From Tethya wilhelma (Eukaryota; Porifera; Demospongiae; Tethyida; Tethyidae): a stretch of DNA of 64,000 bases. Shown here piece after piece: positions 11,368-52,900 of the stretch. The stretch is taken from assembly GCA_964030475.1 (NCBI GenBank), contig CAXIPT010000002.1:16780864-16844863 (forward strand), read 5' to 3'. The notes below the pieces were generated by a model. That model did no database searches, was not told the DNA's origin, and saw nothing but the letters and a program-made list of their open reading frames with translations. Positions within the stretch are counted from its first letter, which is position 1; every line of letters begins with the position of its first letter. The position numbers were made by a program, and so were the translations under genes.

Positions 11368-11684
11368 TTCATTGACAATAATTATCTATGATAATGAATT
11401 CCTTTCAATGTACTTGTGTATTTTTGCAAACAGAGAGTTGCTACTGAAGTTAGTGTTTCAAGGAGATGAAGATGATGAAGAGGATACAGTCAGTCACTGA
11501 CTATATACTTGCACAAAGCTAGATCATGAATGTGCAGCATGGCACTTAGTTTGGAGAGACAATTTATAAGCTAGAAAGGAGGCTATTAAGAGAAGAAGAA
11601 TAAGAAGAAGAAGCATCCGCATGGTATCAATGACCTTCATATAAAATTTACCATTCAAAAAAGTATACTAGTGATGTGAGTACA

Positions 11685-11945
11685 TAAAAATGTTGTGCAA
11701 GCGGTACCACAAAGCCATTTGCTAATGACATTAGGGTGTATGGGTGACCATGAGGCCTTGCATGTACACTGCCAGATGTTACAAACACAATAATTATTAT
11801 GTCTGTGTGTCCCCAGACTTATCAGGAGTGGTACCATGAAGCCATCTCAGCCACATGTTTATCAGCCACTGTGATGCTGCCAGGTTCAGGGAATGGAACC
11901 CCAAATGTTGTAATGGCTTTATGGTCACTTGCACAACATTTTATT
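11685..11945. repeat. Imperfect inverted repeat element
   Basis: The arm 'aaaatgttgtgcaagcggta..caaagccatt' at about 11686-11720 is matched, inverted, by 'aatggctttatggtcacttg' and 'cacaacatttta' at about 11909-11944. This is a likely decayed MITE. The rest of 11.4-12.8 kb shows no convincing gene; a short purine-rich (AAG)n run lies at 11590-11610. Confidence 0.5.
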
Positions 11946-12498
11946 CAAAACTAATGTCATGTAACGGCTTTATAATTATACATGGCACACTAGGAATAAT
12001 TAAGAGCTACATGGTAGATATATATACCCACTCATTGACAAGTAAAGGTCGAGCCTCAAAATAAGTGTGCTAATGAGTGTCAGGGATACAATTAATGTGC
12101 ATCATTATTAAGATGAGCTATGACCCACATAATAAAGGAACAATAATTATTTGTGTTAGTAAAATTAATGTACACATGTATAGCTATAGCTCAAACTACA
12201 TGCAAGATGCTATGTCATTTTGGATGGCAGAAAAGAGCACACTGAAGAAGCACATACATTTGAGCACTCTGCCAGAGATTTGTCCTCGATCCTCACCTTC
12301 ATGCAGTCCTGAGGAATACCTCATTTCCTATTAGGGTTACCAACTCTCTTCACTCTGCCATCTGGAACTTACTACATGACATTAGTTGTGGTAAAAATAT
12401 TGTGCAAGTGCATGACCATATAATTANATGCATGTACAGGATCATGTTACACACAATTGATTCTCCTAGGAGATTGACATACTTTAGGCTAACTTGTA

Positions 12499-12534
12499 CT
12501 GTTTTTTGGGATGTTAGATCATCCCAAAAAACAG
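12499..12534. other. Perfect 15-bp hairpin
   Basis: ctgttttttgggatg, loop ttagat, then its exact complement. It lies in the intergenic space about 300 bp downstream of the large receptor's stop codon. The role is unknown. Confidence 0.7.
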
Positions 12535-12841
12535 GCCCAACTCATACGAATTTGAGTGATAGTTGCATTCAGAGGTTCTGCTAGTTGCTTTTATATTTTG
12601 TATAGTTGATATTTAAATTTTTTCCCTGTAAACATATAGGAATAGCTACATTACACCATAACAACTCAATAAAATAACTGGAATAAAACTGCAAACTAAA
12701 TTTAAGCAGAAAAATGATATAATGACGGCGTTGTACACATAACTATTATAGGGTCAACATTTATAGCTATACAACAATATAATTACTATTAGGTAGTTCA
12801 TTTCAGTACAGATGTTACAAGTGCATGTTCTCACTTTTTAT

Positions 12842-41512
<28,671 letters not shown>

Positions 41513-43207
41513 TTTAACAGTATATAAGTAGATCTGTAGCTACAAATACAGTAATAGCACTCAAATAATGGTCTATACTGGTCAAATATTACCTGTCTCA
41601 CACTATTTGAAGTGAAAAAACACCAGCACTCCATTGGGCACTGATCAATAATGCATGCACTAGCTTCCAGACTCCATGACATCACATGGCTATGTGCCCA
41701 AGATCCATAAACAACCTATACCTACCTAGCTAGAGTACACACTATTTAATTTTATGCTATGATAATTCAATTATCATAATCTGATATCAGGTTACATCCG
41801 TAATCATTGATGCATGCATAGAAGCTCCTTATATATCATGCCTTTTTTTGTCAGGTACGATCATAAAACAGTTATCCATTAGTTGTAGCATATATAAACA
41901 AGCTCTCAATCTATAGACACTCATTTCTAGCACTCAACGGTAAAAGTAATATTTCAGCTAGCATTACATTAATTTTGGTGAACTCTTATGGCCCCAGACA
42001 CATACAACTTTCCCTGTAAAACGTATTACTGAAATGAGTATTAAATTGCGACTACAAAGTGTTTCCTTGTAGCAACAGTCACTCATCTTGCACACTAATT
42101 GTTCACTCCCTTGCAAAGGTGAATCACCGCTGTCACGCACCATCATCATCTATTTATACAACATGATAGTTTTTATCATAATGCACCATTGTTGAACTCA
42201 TTGAGGGGGGTACTTTATCAATGAACTCTGACCTGGTATAAAACTCCCCCATGAAACCGTTGAAATTAAAATCCTCATCAATATAGCTGAACTTCTTGTG
42301 TGTGTACTATTTAATCTATGGTTCTAGTTGACAGTCTCGGGATCTGAAGGAAAGGAATGTTGATATCTCAATCACTTGGTTGTGATCCATTCAACATTGT
42401 CTTGTATAGGTTGAAGAACTGCATGTGTGGTGGTATAGGATTTTGCTTGTTGCTATATAGTGTATACACTCCACTTCTATAACTTGATTGACTAGCACAC
42501 GAAAGTGAAGTGAGCTTTCTCTTTTTCTGATCATCCACTCTTCACGTGCACCCATCACACAGAAGAACCAAAACAAAAATAAAGTCCATCTGGTTTGAGA
42601 ATGCCAAAAGAAAAAATCAAATGTACAAATTGTGTCATGCAATGCATACCCAAACACTTGCATAGCTTATTATCAACCAATTTCAAAACTTCAAGTACCA
42701 TTGGAAAGTGCTCGTTCTCCCTGTTCTTTTGATTGCTTTTTCAGCTTTCTACACTTTACCAGTCAAAAGTTAACTATTAATTTTTGTCCCATTGGAAAAG
42801 TATTGCATGAATCTCATTATTTCACTTCTGGCAGCATTCTCAAACCATATGGACTTCAGTACTTGGAAAGTATTTCGTTAAAATAACAAATTAAAAACCA
42901 CTAGAAACCAGCTGCCGCCTTGTTGATATGCTCAGCACTCCAAATAGCTATGATAATCCAAACATTATCATCACACTAACAATGCCCACCAATGACTTGA
43001 GAGTCTGGAGGATGATTCAACATTTTGTTGGTTTGCCCTCTTTGGATTTTCATTTAGTGTGTTTCATAAGGACACCACCGACCGTAAACACAAAGATGAC
43101 AATATAATTGAACAAAAGGAAAGCAAAAGGGGTGGGGGAGGGGGCCAGGAACAAACCAAACTGGACTCTTAGGGGTATACAGGTTATTAGCCTAAAGTTC
43201 AAGTATA

Positions 43208-44229
43208 TCATACGTACGGTAGTACGTATAGTAGGAATGGGTCGACTGTCCCATAGACACAATACAAAATGTTGGTCACCATAAAAATCTAGTCAAACAA
43301 AATCAAACTTTCAAAGTTGCTCAGAGGCTCTCACTAACAGATTACCAACTGCTTGCAAGTCTTGAAACTCGTAAAAAGTTTCCTCAGCACTCGTAGAGAG
43401 CGCTAGGGGGAAGCCACCATAGTGCCATTTTTGTTCATCTAACTTACTTACGTACTTACGTACGTACGTACGTACGTACTTCCTAACTGACTTACTTGAA
43501 AAGCATTTCCAGAGAACCAGAATGTGTTGAGCCAACTTTGACAGTACAAAGTAAGTTCTTTTCATAGGTACTACATTCCTTGATACTTGTTTTCATCACA
43601 AATAAGCCTAAACAAAAACTAGAAAGCTTTGAAACTGAGAGTATAAATTCATGTACTTCAATGTAGCCATCTTCTTGTAGAGTTCAAAGGTCATTATCCA
43701 CGTGGCATTATTATGCGCATGCGCATTAGCCTCCTCAACTTAATGTAGTGCTGCTACTCAAGCTTTTTGTAAAGACTAACCAGTCTCTAATATTTTCCAC
43801 ACTGTAGTGTTGAAAAAAGTGAATGAACAAGTAGTAAAAATTTCAAAAAAATAAGTAGTGTAGGAATGGGCAGTGCGGTAAAAAGTATTGGAACAAGGCA
43901 TGTCTCAATTTCGGCACATGACTACTTCATTTTTATACCCAACTCTTGGCTAACAGTCCAGTTTAAGTTACTTGTCTGTTATAGTTTGCTCCACTGCTTA
44001 GCCTACTGATTAGTAGGAATTTGAACCAATACAATAATAAGCTACCGCACTATTGTACAGATCGTTGCATTTACGACACTTATATTAGCAGGATCCTAAG
44101 GAAGGATCAACTGACAAGAATAAAAATGAAGTAGTCATGTGCCGAAATTGAGACATGCCTTGTTCCAATACTTTTTACCGCACTGCCCATTCCTACACTA
44201 CTTATTTTTTTGAAATTTTTACTACTTGT
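43208..44229 (+). repeat. Repeat family M, full-length reference copy
   Basis: About 1,020 bp. Left end 'atacgtacggtagtacgta', then a unique part with an (ACGT)n run at 43446-43482 and CGCATGCGCA, then the hairpin part: an arm of about 100 bp ('gtaggaatgggcagtgcggt..ggcacatgactacttcatt'), a spacer of about 190 bp, and the same arm inverted, ending 'gaaatttttactacttgt'. It splits the 7TM remnants of the pseudogene. Confidence 0.8.
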
Positions 44230-44418
44230 AATTATATTATTCTAAAAGATTTACCTTACTATCCCATTGTATTCCGAGCTTCTCTAATGAAGACATAATA
44301 ATTATTAACACTTGGCATAGTTATGAAACCAATGATAGAAAAATACAGCTGGCACTCCTACAGGGGAGGAGGAGAGAAGAAGGTACAGTAATGCACATCT
44401 ACAACTGGTACATCAATA

Positions 44419-44627
44419 TACCGTATAGCGGGAAATTTTCGTGAGGGAAAAATTTCGTTCTTTTTGTTCCAGACAGCATGAAAACGAAAATTTTGCCCAC
44501 GAAAATCTGAAATTTTTAAAACGTGGCCGCGGGGTCATGGGTCCAGAACGAAAATAAGACCACGAAAACTTGTTTTCAAGGCCTGAAACGAAATTTTAAC
44601 CGCACGAAAATTTCCCGCTATACAGTA
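44419..44627. mobile_element. Short MITE with TACCGTATAGCGGGAAATTT ends
   Basis: The ends are inverted copies over about 25 bp (right end 'cgaaaatttcccgctatacagta'). 209 bp, non-coding. The same ends occur on the larger element at 51227-52121. Confidence 0.75.
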
Positions 44628-44982
44628 GTTAGAATACACACAATCAGATTATGGAAATCAAATAAGACATCAATACCTACCCAAACAAATAATTGGGATA
44701 ACAACAATGAAAGCTGCTGTAGAAACTCTCCCAAAAACTATGATAACTTTCTTGAACATGAACAGGGCTTCACCTCCCATCCCGGAAGACATGTGCAGAG
44801 GCCAAGGTGGAATACTGAGCAAAAATCCAAGCTGACTGCACACTACTGAAGTATCTTGGTTGTCCCAGCTGTCTGCACAAACACTTCCATATGTATTGTT
44901 CACACAAACTTCTACTGTGCCTCGAGAGACTGCATCTTTGATCAGGTCATAGCTTGGGAGTTGGCTCTCTAAGGCAGCATCA

Positions 44983-45168
<186 letters not shown>

Positions 45169-48100
45169 TTAACTCCCCAAAAGAGTTGTCAACACCTCTC
45201 AGAGGAACACCTGCAGAAGAACAAATCAAGATCGAGGTGCTAGACTTCTTCCAAGTCCATTACAGATGACAGAAGCAGCTCGTTCACCCCAAAAGTCATC
45301 ACACACTGTGCCTTAAATGTTGTTGAAATAAGTCTCGATCCACTTTACCTTCATTCTCTCCAACAAAGGGTGTTGTACCATTCATTTGACATACCATACC
45401 ATCAGTACAATCTACCACAATTATGTTTAATTTATTGCAAGCACAAAATAGAGAAAGCTTACAGCAAACTGTTCCATTTCCAAAATATCCAAAGTCACAC
45501 GTGCAACCAAAACTCTCTATATAGTGTCCGTGCATGTGGAATTACATCACAGCCATGTGTTCCCTATTTCACACTCATATCATCAACATCTACATCAACA
45601 TAGAATAATGTGCAACATTGTAACTATACCTGTTTCAAAATACATTGATGTCAAGCCAAAAGGTTTAAACCATCAACTCACCTGTGCATTCCACCCCGTC
45701 ACCAAAAAATCCATCAATACAAATGCATATGTAACTTTCAACAGTATCAACACACTCAGCATGAGTGTCACAATTATTAAGAGTAGCGTGGGCACACTCA
45801 TTGACATCTAGGAATGGAGGAAAAACACATACCAGTAATTCCTACTATAATTTTTATCCAAAGTCTTACTTCCTGCGTGGTTCAACAAGATAGACGTCCA
45901 CTCTGTATGCCACCCACACTCCTGGTCTAGCAATTTTTGTGGTGGTATTTAGATTCAACACTTGCTCCAACCCAGATCCAGGAAGAGAATAATATTCTCC
46001 ATTACCTCTGTTGAAGCCAACTTGTGCAGCAGCTGTAACGCTGCAATGTAATCAAATTTAAGTAGCTGCACAATCGCATCACAATACTGTGCTATCCTTA
46101 TGGCCACTCCCACTTTTCCCACTGCCATTGCTCCTTGCACTTCTTGATACACTGATACTGGATACAACTGAAGATCAGAATAGTCTAATACATCACAAAT
46201 GAGTAAGTTCCTTATTTTGCCAGAATAGCTTGGTATGTATTATTTCCCTATCACATAAAAGGTAGGGATTAATTTTATTCATAGAGCATAAAACCATAAT
46301 GATGATCCGATTGTAATATTAAGTAATTACAATGTTATCAAGTGTCCCTTCATCAAAGTTTTCTACATTCAAGGCTCCCAGGCCTAGGCTGCTATTACTA
46401 CTCAAAGACGGAAAGAAATTACTATTGTGTGCAAAAGAATTTTGAATCACTTCTTCTATACCTGGAGCCCATAACCCACCAAGGAAGAGGGAGGAGTATA
46501 CAACGGTAGTATTGCGTAGGGGTGAATTCGAAATTTTGATTAGTGTGGGTGTAGTTGTTTAGTAATAAAAATTTTAATCCTAGTATGGAAGAATGATGTT
46601 ATAGTTCATGCTATGTTTAGTTGCACAGCTGTTCTGGATCATTACACGCACAAGATCTTGAGCAAAGCATAGCTTTGTATACCCAGACAAACCTATATAG
46701 AAAGAGACACCTAGGCAAAGCCCGCCCTTTCAGCAAGTCACTGACTAATATCTGAGCGAACCAAACGGAGATTGCTAGCGAGCTTAAAGAGAAAGGTGAG
46801 ACAAGCAGATAAAATTCTTATCAGGCTAAATTTTCAAACTTATGAGTTCCTCCTGTCTTTGCTTCACACATCTGTCATAGTCTTCTCCATCATGAGGAAT
46901 TTTGTAACCAAACGCGCAAGCATTTATGCTAAAAATAGTGACTCTGATTCAGCAATTCTAATAAAAGCAACATGGTTGCCGTGGTCTTGAGGAATGGATA
47001 GAATAAATGCATACACCTTTAATGTCTTTTACCTGTAATAAACAGTGTTCTCATTTGGAAGCAGCTTAGTGGGGTAGACATTAAATACATTGAATGATAA
47101 GAGTTCCATCAGCATTCACCTGTACACACACTAACATACAAATTGCAGTCAACACTTTAGATTGCCTTCACATGAACCTTAATTAAGCCTCGATGCATAA
47201 GTAGCACGTGCAGAGGGCTACGATAGTCATTTTGTGTGTCTGTCTGTTTGTTACAAGATTATCTGAAGGACGGCAACTGGTATAATACAAAAATCAATAT
47301 TATCTTGAAAATGATCGTGTAGAGTCATGCAAATTGCTGTATTTCACTGAGATCTGAGGCTTTTGAGCACTTTCTAGCATCTTGCTTTGAGACCACACCC
47401 ATCAATCATGCCCCGTATAGTGTGCGTTATCTAGAAATCCAGTAGAACTTGGACTAGATCTGTGCCTTGTTGCATAAGTATACTAATGGCTCTTTTGGAC
47501 AATTGTATCTTGTATTGTTTGTTTAGTGTGGATGCTAGTTTGAGTGCACCTAGGCTTAGGCACCATTGGTGCCTTCATTCTCATACAGGTAGAGTATGTT
47601 TTTCAATCACATCCCAGCACACTCAATAAGCAGACCATACACAAAATACTTGTTGCTATGCTAACTCAACAACCTGGAGAATGCTAAGGGTGGCTGGGGA
47701 CAGTAACTGCTGGGAAGTGATGTTACAGTTACAAGTAGTTGGACAAACCAGATTAGATTCATGACAGTGAAATTGACCAAAATTGAACACTATACCTGCC
47801 CATGCTTGTAGTGGGAAAGACTTGAGTACCTAATTGATCAATATTCATGCCTCAGCACAATGCACTATGCTCTGTACAACTGTAATGCTAAACTAGGATT
47901 TAGTGACTCCCCCTATGCAGCTTGCTAGATGCAATTTGAACACAATGCAACAAACTTTGTTGATTCATTTAATTTTGAACAGTCATAATGATTATACTTT
48001 TGCCAACTCAAAACTCTCACAAATTTTATACTTTCTCGTGTCACAAGAACAGTAGCTGTTAACTTACTAAGAATGGGGGATGTGAACTATTGCAGCATTC

Positions 48101-48647
48101 TGTCAGTAACATGTCACCAGCATGCTGGTAATATTTATGCATGTGCGCTGTGTAGTTTGGAGTACTTACATGAGCTACTACACACAGGCTCAATGATTCT
48201 AATTTAGGAAATTATTTATCACATCAGGAATTTTATAGATCAATTACTGAGAGTAGCTTACATAAAGAGAGGTGTACGACATTCCATAGAACACAAAAGG
48301 ATAATTTCCCAAGACTTAGAGCCTGGATCCATTGTCAGCCAGGGTCAGCACTCTTCTGAAACTGTTTCATGTTTGCAGAGAAACTTAGAGGCAGCAGCTG
48401 ATTCTGTTGCAACTTGTGCAACCAACAAAATCTGGCCTGTAAATAGAAACTCTAGATAAAAGACATATTATTATTTGTATTCTAGATCTCTTGATGTAAA
48501 AGTCAAGTAGACTATAGCACTAAAGTAAATTATGGTCAAAGCTGTACCTGTCCAATAGCAGCACTCCATTGGAAACTGGTCAATGAAGCCCCCAGCTAGC
48601 TCCATCACATGGCCACGTGGCCCAGATTTTAACACGATATCTATTCA

Positions 48648-48707
48648 CTCATAGATAATGTAGGCTAATCATAGATAATGTAGGCTTAGCCTACATTATC
48701 TATGATT
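48648..48707. repeat. Direct plus inverted repeat of a 20-bp motif
   Basis: The motif catagataatgtaggct occurs twice in tandem and then once inverted after a single T, making a perfect 20-bp-arm palindrome at 48667-48707. It lies in the 500 bp between the start of the pseudogene (minus) and the start of the plus-strand NIDO exon, so it may sit in a shared divergent promoter region. Function not shown. Confidence 0.8.
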
Positions 48708-48971
48708 CACCTCAAGTATCATATAGAAACCGCAATGCAAATGGAAATTTAATCTTATTAGCCGACATCTTACGAGGATCTGGCCTCGTCCCCCCAGGCC
48801 TTTTTTTTTTGCCCTGGCAACGAGGGCTTACAAGTGAGGACGTAGATTATGAGGGAGCAATGCCAAAGGGGGTGGAGACTGGCATATTTTGAGGAAAATC
48901 TCGCAGTTTGATTTTACCAAACCGCACAGTGTTTAGTCTAGTGAAGGCCCATTACGTAGTAAACAGGGCTG

Positions 48972-49190
48972 ATGCTAGCTAGAAGCAGTATTAGTTACAC
49001 ATTCGCTAGGACACTCCTAGCAACTGTGCTAGTAGTGCAAGTTACAGTGACTTCGGGTGCTGATCAACTTTATGAATTTGGAGTGGCTTCCTCTGACTCA
49101 AATCTTGAACCATCTGATGATGTCTCTTCTGGAGAAATTCAACTCTCCTTGAACTTCATGTTCTACGGAAGAAGCTACTCCTCTCTTTAT
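48972..49190 (+). CDS. Signal peptide and first NIDO exon of a further receptor copy (partial)
   Basis: 73 codons from ATG to a GTGAGC donor, phase 0, exactly like exon 1 of the giant receptor (70 codons). A signal sequence (TLLATVLVVQVTVTSG) is followed by DQLYEFGVASSDSN and FMFYGRSYSSLY. No further NIDO exon follows on this strand. An N lies 42 bp downstream at 49233, and the missing exons 2-5 lie inverted at 54.25-49.94 kb. Confidence 0.8.
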
Positions 49191-49277
49191 GTGAGCACAC
49201 TCAGTACAGCATGCTTCGCATGTAGACATGTTNTTAAAAATCAATTCTTTCAAGTCACAAGGTGGCCATCTTACTTG

Positions 49278-49880
49278 TGCAATTGAAGCCATCTCCCTCA
49301 TATCCATCTTGACATGCGCAAGTGAAGCTGCCAATGGTGTTGAAACACAGGCCATTGGGAGAATGACAAGAGTGATTCCCCAGTTGACACTCATCAATGT
49401 CTGTGTATGTGATACATGCATTGTCAGATCAAATTGTTAAAAGTGAGATACCTTAAACTCAGCCTCTCGACAATTGCAATCATAATTTTGTACACAATGA
49501 AAATATTTTTGCAATTGCATAAATGATCTACCTTGACAATCAGCACCATTTCCGGTAAACCCTTCATTGCAGGTGCAATAAAAGCTTCCACTTGTGTCAG
49601 TGCAGCTGGCATTTAAATGGCAGTTGCTCAATGCACCATCTAAGCACTCATTGATATCTATACATATGAATAAGTTGGACTAAATTCTGCATAGAGGTAT
49701 GTCTAGATAGTCTTTCTTGGGCAGGCACTGACAACAACTAACTTATGCAATTGAATCCATCTCCAGTAAAACCATCAAGGCAGCTGCAATTGTAGCTGCC
49801 AATGGTGTCAGTACATTCTCCTCCCTCTCTGCTGCAATCATTCAGGGTCTCATTTCCACACTCATCAATGTCTATCAAGA
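49278..49880 (-). CDS. Three EGF-like domains following the inverted NIDO exons
   Basis: Exons at about 49878-49750 ([11 protein letters not shown]), 49665-49532 ([11 protein letters not shown]) and 49402-49278 ([10 protein letters not shown]), phase 1-1. The last is a near copy of the EGF at 25.7 kb, flanking intron included. The chain stops at the N at 49233. Confidence 0.8.
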
Positions 49881-49939
49881 GACATACACAGTCATGTAAG
49901 GTAATGCATTCTCACGAAGAAAGTTTCTGCTTTGGCTTA

Positions 49940-52900
49940 CTTCCTGATTCAAGGACAGAGCCATCCACTCTGAACACCCAAACTCCTGGTCTAGCAATAT
50001 TACTAGTGGTGCTTAGATTCAACACTTGCTCTGACCCAGATCCAGGAAGAGAATAAAAATTTCCATTACCACTGTTGAAGCCAACTTGTGCCATTGTGCT
50101 ATCAAGCAGCAACAATAATAGATGAAATTTCAATGGCAAGCATTAGAATTAATTTATGACAAACCTCTTCATCAACATGCCACTCCCACTGCCACTCCCA
50201 CTTCCACTTGCAGGCCTTGAGTCAGCCACAGACCATTGGAGGTCAGAGTACAAAAACAGCACAAATGACATTGAACCATCTGTGACCAGGACAGCTTGAA
50301 ATGTGTTGTTCTGAAAGACAAGATAGCAAACTTTCATAATATTATATGAATGGGCGGTGCTATAAAAGGTAATGAAACAGTAATGTTTAATTTCTGCACA
50401 TGAGTACCGTATAGCTCCAAATTTTCGTGGTACAATATTTTCGTGAATTTCGTGATTTGACCGTATATCACGAAAATTTTCTCCACAAAAATTTAGAAAA
50501 CCGTATATCGGCAATATAATTTCAGAGATCGTGATTCACGAAAATTAGCTCAAAACGGCAAAGACAGACTTTTCACGAACCTTTTGAACCACGAAAATTT
50601 GGAGCTATACGGTACTTCATTTTATTGTCGATCCTCCATGTGACTAGTTTCACAAAATTTAATGGTGTAAACTATGATCTTTATCTTATGATAGTGCATG
50701 CTAATCAGTTGGCTAAGTTGTGTAGTAAAGTATAAGCAGGCAGGCAACTTAGGTTAGATTGCAAGATATGGGCATAAAGAATTGAGTAGTGATCTGTTGA
50801 AATTAGTAATCTGTCACAGAGAACCTCTGGGCTATTTTGAAGACTTAATTGTTTTGCTAGATTTTCATAACATTGAACCGGCCTATGCGACATTCAATTC
50901 ATACCTACTATACATACTATATACTGGTAAGTAATTCCAATAATCCTATAGATCAGGTTCAATATTATATACAAGTAGTAAAAGTTTCAAAAAAATTAGC
51001 AGTGTAGGAATGGGTAGTGCGTAAAAAAGTATTGGAACAAGGCATGGTCTCAATTTCGGCACATGACTACTTCATTTTTATTCTTGATCCCTCATATGGT
51101 TTTCCAGTGTTGTGTTGCGATGATTTGTACAATAGTACCGTAGCTCATCATTATTATTGCAAATTTCTCAGTACTCTAGCTAATCACTTGGCTACTGAAG
51201 CAATGGAGTAAACTATAACAAACAGGTACCGTATAGGGGGAAATTTTCGTTGGTGCAAAATTTCATATAAACGCGCCAGATGAAATTTTTTGTAGTTTTA
51301 AATTTCGTATACGCGGCGCATGCTCATATAAAGTAAATGCGGAAGTTAAATTTTCGCAGGTTTAACACTTAGCGGACGGGTTAAATTAATGACCTTTGAA
51401 CCCAAATACGGGTACAAAATTTTATACACGTGTGCAAGCGTAAGTGCAACTTCAGCACTTTTTTTTGGCAGAAGCTTGTATCTGTGAACTTTGAACTAGC
51501 TGTGCAGACAGGTAAGGTATTGCCCTACTTAGATATGAGCTACTAACATACATCTTGAAATGGGCGTGGCGCTATAGGCTCATAAAGTGACAAAGGTCAC
51601 GATCACGACCATCGCTTTTAGTAGCTTGTTTTCTCCAGAGTCCTACAGAGCACAAAGTTAGTACGTTATATATTACTGCAGGGATAGCTAGGCTATAAGG
51701 CTATACCATCGCTTTTGGGATTTAGTTAGGCTAGCTAGTTTTTTGCTCATAAGTCTGTCATGGTCACGTTAGTCGCGATCGCGATTTTCGGTTTTAGTTT
51801 CTTGTTTTCTCCACGGTCTTAGATAGTAGAGGCTTAGTACTTGCTATGTTAGTGCAGCAATAGCTAGACTATATGACCATAGCATCGCTTTTGTAACTCT
51901 GTTCAACTAGCTGACAAAAAAGCCTAAGACGCTATATAAGCTTTGTATTATAATTATATGCGTCACGGAAACGTGACAATCGTCTTCCGGAAGTGCTACA
52001 TATTAATAATTATGTCACGGATTCGTGACAATCGTCCTCTAAGTGTTAATTTTTGTATATTCAAACCGCATACGAAATATACGAAAATTTCTACCGTACG
52101 ATAATTTCCCGCTATACGGTATATAACTTAAGGGGGTCGTATACCCAAAGAATTTTCAGTGGTACCTTTTCTGACCACCAGAGGGGGGATATAGGTAAAA
52201 ATAAATACCAAAATGATCCTCTCACTGAGATCTTTCTAAATACCACATTTTAAAAACAAGTGGGGTGACTTTGCAAATTTAATTTTTTTCCTGTAACCCC
52301 CTTGAAGAAAATCTCAATGTCATAACGTTGTACTCAAAATTCTATGCAGAATGCATCATTTTCAAGTTTGTAGGGGGTACAGAAGTCCAGTTATTGTCGT
52401 CCTGAGAAGTTGAAAATTGTCATTTTTTAGCTATTTCGGGACGACAATAACTCGACTTCTGTACCCCCTACGAACTTGAAATTGATGCATTGTGCCTAGA
52501 ATTTTGAGTACAACGTTATGACATTGAGATTTTCTTCAAGGGGGTTACAGGAAAAAAAATTAAATTTGCAAAGTCACCCCTTCTGTTTTTAAAATGTAGT
52601 ATTCAGAATGATCTCAGTGAGAGGATCATTTTGGTATATATTTTTATGTATATCCCCCTTCTGGTTGTCAGAAAAGGTACCAGTGAAAATTTTTTGGGTA
52701 TATGACCCCCTTAAACTGGACTGCCGGCCAAGAGTTGGGTGTAAAAATGAAGTAGTCATGTGCCGAAATTGAGACCATGCCTTGTTCCAATACTTTTTAC
52801 TGCACTGCCCATTCCTACACTATTAATTTTTTGAAATTTTTACTACTTGTTCATTTACTTTTTTCAACACTATAGTGTGGAGACTATCAGAGGCTGGTTA

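Noticed and set aside
11117..11500. A 127-residue His/Thr-rich protein
   Set aside because: The repeat is a translated CA microsatellite and the flanks show no known domain. A possible 3' exon (ending GDEDDEEDTVSH) cannot be tied to any gene.
46772..46990. 72-residue frame inside the decayed paralogue
   Set aside because: No motif, surrounded by pseudogene remnants, no splice support.
48972..49421. A separate complete small secreted gene at 48972-49286
   Set aside because: The open frame past 49190 only runs through a splice donor (GTGAGC) and the N; the first 73 codons match exon 1 of the larger receptor, so it is an exon, not a small gene.
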